Shown one piece after another: positions 6,534 to 12,213 of a stretch of 16,071 nt of DNA (positions are counted from its first letter, which is position 1; every line of letters starts with the position of its first letter). Location of the stretch: NCBI GenBank assembly GCA_024401945.1, contig JAKSKC010000024.1:1-16071 (forward strand), read 5' to 3'. This DNA is from Bacteroidales bacterium (GTDB lineage Bacteria; Bacteroidota; Bacteroidia; Bacteroidales; UBA932). Below the pieces are notes generated by a model. That model was not told the origin of the DNA and ran no database searches. It worked only from the letters and a program-made list of their open reading frames with translations. The position numbers and the translations under genes were made by a program.

Positions 6534-7404
6534 TTCTTCTTTCTTTAGAATGGAATGCTATGCCTACTCCGTCAGGACCGCAGTGACATCCGGCCGTAGG
6601 ATTTGTGATGACTATTTCAATGAGGGTGTCGTCCCCGAATTTCCCGCGGACCATATCGGCCACTGCATTGGCCAGGGTGAGATTTCCGGTATGACCTATT
6701 ATTATACGGTGGGACTTGATGTCATCCCCCATCTCCTCTGCATAGCTGATAAGGCGTTTCAGCGCGTTCGCGCGGCCCTTCTCCTTGCCGATGTTTATCA
6801 TCTTCCCTTCCGGATCCATATAGATTACAGGCCTGATTCCTATCAGTCCTCCCATCGTTGCGGCGATGCCGCTCACCCTTCCGCTCTTCTTGAAGAACTT
6901 GAGGTCATCCGCGAAGAAATACTGCGAGTAGTTGTTCACCTTTCCTTCGAAGGCCGCTTTCACCTCCTCCGGAGTCTTTCCCGCCTTGAGCATATCGCCG
7001 GCCTCGCGGACGATGAGGTAGCTCACGATGGTGATTCCGTTGGTGTCGAGTTCTAGGAATTTCCTTTCAGGGTATTTTTCCCTGAGGATCTCAACGGCGT
7101 TCCTCATATTGGTGAACGTTCCGCTCATCGCCTCGGAGAAATGGACATAGAAGATGTCGTTGCCCTTCTCGAATTCGGGCTCGAAATATTCCAGGTATTT
7201 GTCCACGCCAACTGCGCTCGTGGTAGGGATCGTGCCCTGCCTGAGCATATCATAGAAAGACTTGTCGTCGAACTCCGTGAAATCCTCGTAAGGGTAGATC
7301 GTTCTGGCGTCAATGCTGTACGGCATGCTTATAAGCCTGTAACCGTACTCCGCAGCGACCTTCGGATTGATGTCGCAGTCGGTGTCAGTGAAATATGTCC
7401 ACAT
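6526..7404 (-). CDS. fakB: DegV family fatty-acid-binding protein (FakB type)
   Basis: This 292-residue protein matches DegV/FakB, which binds one fatty acid in a buried tunnel and presents its carboxylate to the kinase FakA. Seen in order: FTDTDCDI at the N-terminus, IPTTSAVG (T61-S63, the family TSxP-type loop), VHFSEAMSGTFTNMR (S94-G95-T96), DDLKFFKKSGRVSG, GIRPVIYMDPEGK, IIIGHTGN, and a C-terminal CHCGPDGVGIAF in place of the usual HxGPG. The start at 7404-7402 gives MWTYFTDTDCDI, two bases from the upstream stop codon (TAA 7408-7406). A GTG or ATG further upstream would run into the preceding gene. The position directly after fakA supports function as its partner. Fak systems are best known in Firmicutes; how common they are in this phylum I cannot say. 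Confidence 0.88.
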   Translation of the reverse strand: MWTYFTDTDCDINPKVAAEYGYRLISMPYSIDARTIYPYEDFTEFDDKSFYDMLRQGTIPTTSAVGVDKYLEYFEPEFEKGNDIFYVHFSEAMSGTFTNMRNAVEILREKYPERKFLELDTNGITIVSYLIVREAGDMLKAGKTPEEVKAAFEGKVNNYSQYFFADDLKFFKKSGRVSGIAATMGGLIGIRPVIYMDPEGKMINIGKEKGRANALKRLISYAEEMGDDIKSHRIIIGHTGNLTLANAVADMVRGKFGDDTLIEIVITNPTAGCHCGPDGVGIAFHSKERRND

Positions 7405-7405
7405 A

Positions 7406-8083
7406 TTATTCGAAAATGAAAATATAGTCAAATACGGGCTGTCCTCCGTCGTTCATTATGACCTCCGCCATAGGATACCTCTCCTGAAGGGCGTCGCAGA
7501 GTTCGGCCGATTCGTCCTCCCCGACTCCGCAGCCCTTGAAAATGAGGATCACGTCCTTGCCGTCTGCATCCATCTTCCCGCAGAGATCCAGGCAGGTCTG
7601 TTTCCTGTCCGGTGTGCTGCAGAGGATGTTCCCCTTTGTGAAACCTATGTATTCGCCCTCCCTGGTATCCTCCGTCGTCCTGATGGAAACCGAAACCATC
7701 GCCGTGGAGATGCTCTCCATAGCTTCGGCAGCCTGCCTGAGCACATCGTCCCTGGTCCCGCTCAGATCGAGGGAACCCAGCACGCAGTAGCCTTCACCTA
7801 TTGATTTCGTAGGGATGACCACGATTTCGGAGTCCTTGTACATCCCGGCGGCCTGTCCGGCGGTGAGGATGATGTTGGAGTTGTTCGGAAGGACATAGAC
7901 GGTCTCGGCGTTGAGGGTCCTGAACGCATTTATGAAATCGGCTGCGGACGGGTTCATGGTCTGTCCGCCTTCGATGACGATGTCGGCGCCGGTATCCCTG
8001 AATGTCCTCACAAGCCCCTCACCGGATGCCACGCTGACAACGGCGGTCCTTTTCCTCGGCCCCTTCAGCGTTTTGTCCTCCAT
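7406..8083 (-). CDS. fakA: Fatty acid kinase FakA, C-terminal part (separate frame)
   Basis: This 225-residue frame corresponds to the C-terminal domain of FakA/YloV, the part that docks the fatty-acid-loaded FakB. Recognisable are TAVVSVASGEGLVRTFRDTG, then VIEGGQTMNPS, LPNNSNIILTAGQAA, VIPTKSIGEGY, and the closing ILIFKGCGVGEDE and YPMAEVIMNDGGQPVFDYIF. The ATG at 8083 is the first in frame. Just upstream, the same frame without a start codon reads STLQHHENH, which resembles the family segment NMTLQHxE that follows the central domain. So the homology begins before the ATG, and this is a detached piece of a once-continuous protein rather than a new gene. It overlaps the N-terminal frame by 65 bases and would need its own initiation, perhaps by coupling. 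Confidence 0.85.
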   Translation of the reverse strand: MEDKTLKGPRKRTAVVSVASGEGLVRTFRDTGADIVIEGGQTMNPSAADFINAFRTLNAETVYVLPNNSNIILTAGQAAGMYKDSEIVVIPTKSIGEGYCVLGSLDLSGTRDDVLRQAAEAMESISTAMVSVSIRTTEDTREGEYIGFTKGNILCSTPDRKQTCLDLCGKMDADGKDVILIFKGCGVGEDESAELCDALQERYPMAEVIMNDGGQPVFDYIFIFE

Positions 8084-8939
8084 ATGGTTCTCGTGATGCT
8101 GGAGGGTTGATGATGCTTCCTTCCCTGAAGAATACGACCGACTCTCCGACGGATGTTAGATAGTCGGAAATGACCTTTTCGTCGAAGTTGTCAAGATCGA
8201 CCTTCGAGCGCTGCAGCCTCAGGAGGAACTCAGTGCAGTAGCCGAATTCAAGTTCGCTGTCTTCGGTGAATGCGTTGAAATCAACCTTGGAGGATGACTC
8301 CTTCGCGGATTCAGGAGCGGATGCCCTGACTCCGCAGACTGCATCCCTCATTCCCTTGAAAATGCACACTATACCTGCACCGCCGCTGTCAACGACACCG
8401 GCCTTCATAAGAACGTCCAGAAGGGAAGGCGTGCGTTCCAGGGATGCGTCCAGCTCGTTGCAGAGAGCGTTGAAATACTCTTCGAACGAAGAGGATGAGG
8501 ATTCTCCGGCCTTGTTGACACCGTCCTTGAATACGGTCAGCATCGTGCCTTCGACAGGATTGGATACGGCCTTGTAGGATTCCTGCACGCCGTACTGCAT
8601 GGCATTGTGAAAATATGGCAGTCCGGCATTTCCGATACCTTCGAGACCCTTGGCTATGCCGGCGAAGATCCTTGACAGGATAACCCCGGAATTGCCTCTC
8701 GCCCCGAGAAGCATCCCCCTTGAAACATCTGCGGCGCACTTGCCGAGATTGATATTCTTGTCATCGGTTATCTGCTCGCATCCGGAAAGGATGGTCATAT
8801 ACATATTGTCCCCTGTATCCCCGTCAGGAATAGGGAATACGTTGAGACCGTTCACCTCCTCGCGGAAGTTGTTCAAACGGGATGCTCCAAGCCTCATCAT
8901 ATTGGTGAAAAGAGCGCCGTTTATGGTGTAGGTTTTCAT
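8019..8939 (-). CDS. fakA: Fatty acid kinase FakA, N-terminal part with frameshifted end
   Basis: This is the first gene of the operon. Residues 1-277 match the FakA N-terminal DhaL-like kinase domain and the start of the central domain; FakA phosphorylates FakB-bound fatty acid to acyl-phosphate. Visible are FPIPDGDTGDNMYMTI (D39, D41, D44, Mg/ATP site), GARGNSGVILSR (80-90), ERTPSLLDVLMKAGVVDSGG and EFGYCTEFLL (C235, the conserved central-domain Cys). The match stops at VGESVVFFREGSII (264-277), exactly where the family continues with a K-V-H-V-H-T type strand bearing two conserved histidines. Here the reading runs on 29 unrelated residues to a stop at 8019. Intact FakA is about 550 residues; the two pieces together cover roughly 510. 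Kinase chemistry without the central segment is doubtful. Confidence 0.87.
   Translation of the reverse strand: MKTYTINGALFTNMMRLGASRLNNFREEVNGLNVFPIPDGDTGDNMYMTILSGCEQITDDKNINLGKCAADVSRGMLLGARGNSGVILSRIFAGIAKGLEGIGNAGLPYFHNAMQYGVQESYKAVSNPVEGTMLTVFKDGVNKAGESSSSSFEEYFNALCNELDASLERTPSLLDVLMKAGVVDSGGAGIVCIFKGMRDAVCGVRASAPESAKESSSKVDFNAFTEDSELEFGYCTEFLLRLQRSKVDLDNFDEKVISDYLTSVGESVVFFREGSIINPPASREPYGGQNAEGAEEKDRRCQRGIR
8094..8117 (-). other. Deletion junction splitting fakA
   Basis: FakA-like sequence in one frame ends at residue I277 (codon 8111-8109). FakA-like sequence in the other frame is already recognisable (TLQHHENH) at 8107-8084. Nothing is left between them, although the family has roughly 35 residues here, so a deletion whose length is not a multiple of three fits better than a single-base frameshift. 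TGATGCT occurs twice at the site (8094-8100 and 8111-8117, plus strand), which could reflect slippage or repeat-mediated loss. Confidence 0.65.
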
Positions 8940-8959
8940 TTACGCGTTCTTAAAACCTC

Positions 8960-8989
8960 CAAACTTACTCCAAAATTGGCAAAACTCAA
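8960..8989 (-). promoter_or_regulatory. Promoter of the fak-degV-GNAT-plsX-acp operon
   Basis: On the minus strand, TTG (8989-8987) is followed after 19 bases by TAAGTTTG (8967-8960), an exact TAnnTTTG match. It ends 20 bases before the fakA ATG at 8939. No other promoter of this quality was noticed inside the operon, consistent with one transcript. A poly-A/T tract at 8988-8998 lies next to the -33 element. Confidence 0.65.
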
Positions 8990-9007
8990 AAAAAAAACTT
9001 ACCTTTA
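8976..9007 (+). promoter_or_regulatory. Weak promoter candidate of the PrsW-like gene
   Basis: TTG at 8976-8978, 21 bases, then TACCTTTA at 9000-9007 (one mismatch to TAnnTTTG). The element ends only 6 bases before the ATG at 9014, which would make the mRNA leaderless or nearly so. It overlaps the opposing fak promoter. Confidence 0.35.
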
Positions 9008-9013
9008 CACCCG

Positions 9014-10009
9014 ATGGCAACTTATATAGCTTCGCTCATACCGATTATCTGCTATGTCCTCATTTTGTTCGCACTGGACAGCCTGAAGATTTGCAGGATG
9101 AAATTCCTCTCCATTTCAGCCGTCTGCGGTATCGCTGTCGGTCTGGTACTGCTGACCATCTTCCATTTCGTGAGTCCCGCATTCCCCTGGATGGTCCCTG
9201 TAATCGAGGAACTTCTGAAGGGTATCCTGCCAGTCGTGCTGGCAGGGCGCAGGAAGATAGGATTCTTCGTGGAAGGGGTTACCTACGGAGCTACTGTCGG
9301 AGCCGGATTCGCCCTTGTGGAAAATATAACCTATGCCTCCTCTTTCACTGATATGGGATTCTTCACCGCGTTGTACCGGGGCGTTTTCACGGCCTTGCTA
9401 CATATCGGATGCACGGCCATCGTAGGCGCAGCTGCGATCATCGTTGTCAGGGAACTCAGGGAGAAGAGGGGCCGCAACCCGTGGCTGCTCATAGCCCTGT
9501 CATTCATACCTTCGATCCTTATCCACGTTTTCCACAATGCCGTGATGGTGGACCATCCGTACTTTCTCATCGTCCATCTGCTGTTCTTCCCTCTGGTCAT
9601 TTTCATCCTGTACAAGGTCGACTCGGATACCATCAGCAACTGGATGGAGACCATGGTGGAGAATGATATATCCATCCTTGCCTGCATCCATGAGGGGATG
9701 CTGCACGAAACCAATGCCGGAAAATATCTGAAGACATTGCATTCCCGCTTCTCTCCCGAAGAGATTGCGGACATAATGTGCTGTCTCACCCTGCATCTGG
9801 AGATGAGCGTGGCGGCGAAGAGCCGTCTGATATTGAAGGAGATGGGACTGGCGGAACGTATGGACCCGAAGGAACGGGAGCTTAACAGGACAAAACTGCT
9901 CGAACTTCAGGCTATAACTTCACGCATAGGGAAGAGGGGAGTGATGGCCCTCAGTCCGATAATCGCCATCCACTCTTTCGACCAGTACGCTTTCCGGGAG
10001 ATAATGTAG
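9014..10009 (+). CDS. prsW: PrsW-like intramembrane protease
   Basis: This 331-residue polytopic membrane protein has the PrsW (M82, CPBP-related) motifs in order: VIEELLKG (E65, E66, K69), FFVEGVTYGATVGAGFALVEN (E87, E103, N104), ALLHIGCTAIVGAA (H130) and ILIHVFHNAV (H171, H174). These are the conserved Glu/His residues thought to form the active site. Hydrophobic segments cover about 5-25, 33-55, 60-78, 90-110, 120-145, 157-175 and 183-200. Residues after about 203 form a soluble, mostly helical tail without a recognised domain, longer than in minimal PrsW. In Bacillus PrsW starts cleavage of the anti-sigma factor RsiW; no sigma/anti-sigma pair is visible here, so the substrate is unknown. 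The gene ends 7 bases from the convergent AraC-type gene. Confidence 0.85.
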   Translation: MATYIASLIPIICYVLILFALDSLKICRMKFLSISAVCGIAVGLVLLTIFHFVSPAFPWMVPVIEELLKGILPVVLAGRRKIGFFVEGVTYGATVGAGFALVENITYASSFTDMGFFTALYRGVFTALLHIGCTAIVGAAAIIVVRELREKRGRNPWLLIALSFIPSILIHVFHNAVMVDHPYFLIVHLLFFPLVIFILYKVDSDTISNWMETMVENDISILACIHEGMLHETNAGKYLKTLHSRFSPEEIADIMCCLTLHLEMSVAAKSRLILKEMGLAERMDPKERELNRTKLLELQAITSRIGKRGVMALSPIIAIHSFDQYAFREIM

Positions 10010-10016
10010 GGGACGT

Positions 10017-10991
10017 TCACTTGCACTTCTCCATCCAGGTCTTCGGCGTCATTTCCATTATTTCAGAGAAATTTCTGTAGAAGGACTGCAGGTTGCTGTA
10101 TCCTGACTGCATCGCTATATCCTTGATATTCAGATCTTTGCTATTTCCAGCCATAAGCTCTGCGGCGTAGGCGATGCGTCTGCTGTTTATAAAATCGGAG
10201 AAGTTCTGCCCATAGCACCTGTGGATGCTTGCCGAGAGGTATGTCCTGTTGGTGTGCAGCTTGGAGGCCATTGAAACAAGTGTTATGGAAGGATCGAGGT
10301 ACATTTTGTCGTCCAGGACTTTCTGAAGCAGCTGGTCCGTTTCATCACGTCCGTTCTCTATGGCGCTGTCCTGTGCATCAGCTGCAGTCACGACGCTGCC
10401 TGCTGTGCTGCTCTCGGAGACAGGAGCCTTCGGGATCCGGAATGCATAATATCCCGCAACGTATTGGAAAACGGAGAGGAAGGCCGCCATTATATAGAAT
10501 GCTGACCCCTGTATGTTGACGAATTCGGCAAGTTTCATCAGGACGAAGAAGACGAACAGGGCTGCAGTCGCGAAAATGACGGTCTGGGACAGGAAGTCGG
10601 AGTCGTCGTTCGCTGTGTCGTACATCTCGGACATCTCGCGATTGAACTTCCGGATTGCTATCATTGACCACAGCGGGACTCCTATGATATGAAGTGCGAG
10701 CAGAACGTTGTACTGGATGCTGCCGGTATACGGAATCATCAGCATCGACGGCAGGAAGATCAGATAATCCCATCTGCAAAGACCTTTTCCGGAAGTGTAT
10801 TCCCTCACGGCAAGGAAGATGAAAGGGAATACGAAAAGATAGAAGGTATCGGCGAAAACGAAGGCGAGTGCGGCGGCAAGCAGGCCTGATGCAAAGAGAA
10901 GCCTGACAGGGAGCGAGTCCCTTTCAAGGAAAATCCTTACGGCCCAGAATGTCGAAACAAGGGCCGGCAATATGAAAACAAACTCGTTCAT
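10017..10991 (-). CDS. Membrane-anchored AraC-family transcriptional regulator
   Basis: This 324-residue protein has an N-terminal membrane domain with about seven hydrophobic helices, for example FVFILPALVSTFWAVRIFL, LLFASGLLAAALAFVFAD, TVIFATAALFVFFVLMKL and AFYIMAAFLSVFQYVAGYY. An Ala/Ser/Asp-rich linker follows, then an AraC double helix-turn-helix over the last ~110 residues. Helix pairs are seen at ITLVSMASKLHTNRTYLSAS and LNIKDIAMQSGYSNLQSFYR, ending in MTPKTWMEK, the usual P-x-x-W/Y-R position. I prefer ATG 10991 over the GTG at 11000. Such regulators sense at the membrane and bind DNA from there; the ligand is unknown. It diverges from the repeat-protein/metallopeptidase operon and is the obvious candidate to control it. 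Confidence 0.88.
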   Translation of the reverse strand: MNEFVFILPALVSTFWAVRIFLERDSLPVRLLFASGLLAAALAFVFADTFYLFVFPFIFLAVREYTSGKGLCRWDYLIFLPSMLMIPYTGSIQYNVLLALHIIGVPLWSMIAIRKFNREMSEMYDTANDDSDFLSQTVIFATAALFVFFVLMKLAEFVNIQGSAFYIMAAFLSVFQYVAGYYAFRIPKAPVSESSTAGSVVTAADAQDSAIENGRDETDQLLQKVLDDKMYLDPSITLVSMASKLHTNRTYLSASIHRCYGQNFSDFINSRRIAYAAELMAGNSKDLNIKDIAMQSGYSNLQSFYRNFSEIMEMTPKTWMEKCK

Positions 10992-11010
10992 AGGCCACAC
11001 TACTCAGCCG

Positions 11011-11040
11011 TAAATTTACTACAAATTATTCTCAAAACAA
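11011..11040 (-). promoter_or_regulatory. Promoter candidate of the AraC-type regulator
   Basis: On the minus strand, TTG (11040-11038), 19 bases, then TAAATTTA (11018-11011), one base from TAnnTTTG. It ends 19 bases before the ATG at 10991. The -7 element is itself palindromic. Confidence 0.45.
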
Positions 11041-11059
11041 CAATTTCCTCCCAGATTCA

Positions 11060-11111
11060 CAAATATTTTCAAATTTTTACAAATAGTTTTATCAACTCGT
11101 CAAATTATTTG
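11060..11111 (+). repeat. Helically phased CAAAT repeats, candidate operator
   Basis: CAAAT starts at 11060, 11070 and 11080, exactly ten bases apart, and again at 11101, two turns further on. The last copy forms the palindrome CAAAT-T-ATTTG (11101-11111), whose right arm supplies the TTTG -33 element of the downstream promoter. Another CAAAT lies at 11022. Same-face spacing suggests cooperative binding by a dimeric or multi-domain regulator, or intrinsically curved DNA. The remaining intergenic sequence (11001-11202) is AT-rich, and I see no small gene in it. Confidence 0.5.
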
Positions 11112-11139
11112 AAAAGGCGGAAACTCTGCTTTATCTTCG
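11109..11139 (+). promoter_or_regulatory. Promoter of the repeat-protein/metallopeptidase operon
   Basis: TTG (11109-11111, within TTTG), 20 bases, then TATCTTCG (11132-11139), one mismatch from TAnnTTTG. The expected transcript would have a leader of roughly 55-60 bases, including a small CCCG/CGGG stem near 11149-11163. The imperfect -7 element suits an activator-dependent promoter. Confidence 0.55.
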
Positions 11140-11202
11140 CATTGTCAACCCGGACGTAACGGGCCTGAAGATTGAAAAAATAATCAATTAATAATAATAG
11201 TT

Positions 11203-12192
11203 ATGTATCTTAAGAAAAGTAATTTCGTCCTTTATCTGGGCATTGCTCTCGTGGCAGGATTCGGTATCAGCCTTCTTTTAAGTTCAACCGCTCAGTCAAA
11301 TCTCCTCAGCGGTGATATTTCCAAGGCCGGGAACTTCAGCAACCACCGCATGGCTGACCCGTATGGCAACGTGATCGCAGAGAAGCTTATGAACGACAAG
11401 AGTTTCTTCAACACCACCCAGAGCACGGTCGCTCTTCTTTCCGAGCGTGTAGGTATCCTCAAGGAACTCACAGACAGGACACAGAAGGTCTGCGGTGACA
11501 TCCCTGAGTTCCAGCCTCTTCTCAAATCAATGCAGTCCCTTCACGCAAAGGCCCACAATACCGGCCTCGCCGTTGCTGCGGCCGAGAAGGATCTCCAGAG
11601 CATTTCAGACGGAAGGGAGTCGGCTTTCGAACAGTCTTCAGCAAATGCATACATCGGCTTCAAGAAGATTGAGAGCCAGCTTGATGCAGGCAAGGCTTTC
11701 GTGGAGTTCGCAACCGAATACCTTGAAGGCAGGAAGTGTGAGAACAGTGATGAAATAATCGATCTTGTTTCCGACTGGACAAAGTACTGTGTCATCGACG
11801 CCGTTATCAACGGATCCGACGAGGAAGTGGTATACTGGAAGGACAAGTCCCAGGAGATAACCGGCAATGAGTCACTTGCCGCGCTCGCTTCAGACCAGGT
11901 TATCATGGCAATTGCATTTGACGGGTTGGTATCAAGCGGAGCAACGGAGCAGTTGGTATCAAGCGAAGCAACGGAGCAGATGGTTGCAAGCGTTTCAGTT
12001 GAGAAGATGGTCTCTGCAATTGCCAGCAACGAGGTGTTCAACAGCACAGCTCTGGAACAGTTCGTCAATGCAGTGTCCACGGAGCGTGTCTTCAACGCCT
12101 CTCCTTTTGAAGCCGCATTGGAGAACTTCAACCCGCTCAACGCGATAGACAAGTCAACCCCTTTTGATAATGATAAAGTCGTGGTATTCTAA
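11203..12192 (+). CDS. Exported or membrane-anchored protein with nine nonapeptide repeats, unknown function
   Basis: I do not recognise this 329-residue protein. It starts MYLKKSNFVLYLGIALVAGF and continues hydrophobic to about residue 30 (ISLLLSSTAQS), a signal peptide or signal anchor. Residues 35-220 are polar and look helical, with two cysteines in EGRKCENSD and WTKYCVID plus one near KVCGDIP. Residues 224-304 are nine consecutive nine-residue units: SLAALASDQ, VIMAIAFDG, LVSSGATEQ, LVSSEATEQ, MVASVSVEK, MVSAIASNE, VFNSTALEQ, FVNAVSTER, VFNASPFEA. Positions 1-2 are hydrophobic, 4-5 mostly small, and 8-9 acidic/polar. The tail is rich in Asn and Asp. The next gene follows after 21 bases, so it is probably co-transcribed with the HExxH/TolB/barrel protein and may be its substrate, partner or envelope anchor. 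Confidence 0.8.
   Translation: MYLKKSNFVLYLGIALVAGFGISLLLSSTAQSNLLSGDISKAGNFSNHRMADPYGNVIAEKLMNDKSFFNTTQSTVALLSERVGILKELTDRTQKVCGDIPEFQPLLKSMQSLHAKAHNTGLAVAAAEKDLQSISDGRESAFEQSSANAYIGFKKIESQLDAGKAFVEFATEYLEGRKCENSDEIIDLVSDWTKYCVIDAVINGSDEEVVYWKDKSQEITGNESLAALASDQVIMAIAFDGLVSSGATEQLVSSEATEQMVASVSVEKMVSAIASNEVFNSTALEQFVNAVSTERVFNASPFEAALENFNPLNAIDKSTPFDNDKVVVF
11872..12114 (+). repeat. Nine in-frame 27-base repeats
   Basis: Nine units of 27 bases encode the nonapeptide array. Units at 11926-11952 and 11953-11979 differ by a single base (GGA/GAA) and look like a recent duplication. The others agree at the protein level only, so the array is old with one fresh expansion. No spacer or gap breaks the phase. 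Confidence 0.75.
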
Positions 12193-12213
12193 TCCACATC
12201 CTTCCCTAATCAG

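Noticed and set aside
5679..6548. Plus-strand 289-codon open frame
   Set aside because: Antisense to the GNAT gene, with no start context and no recognisable domain.
8019..8083. Programmed frameshift joining the two fakA pieces
   Set aside because: No slippery run is present in the overlap, and a one-base shift would still leave the central segment missing.
11001..11202. Small RNA or short gene between the AraC gene and the repeat-protein gene
   Set aside because: No open frame with a start and no stable extended hairpin; the content is explained by two promoters and the CAAAT boxes.
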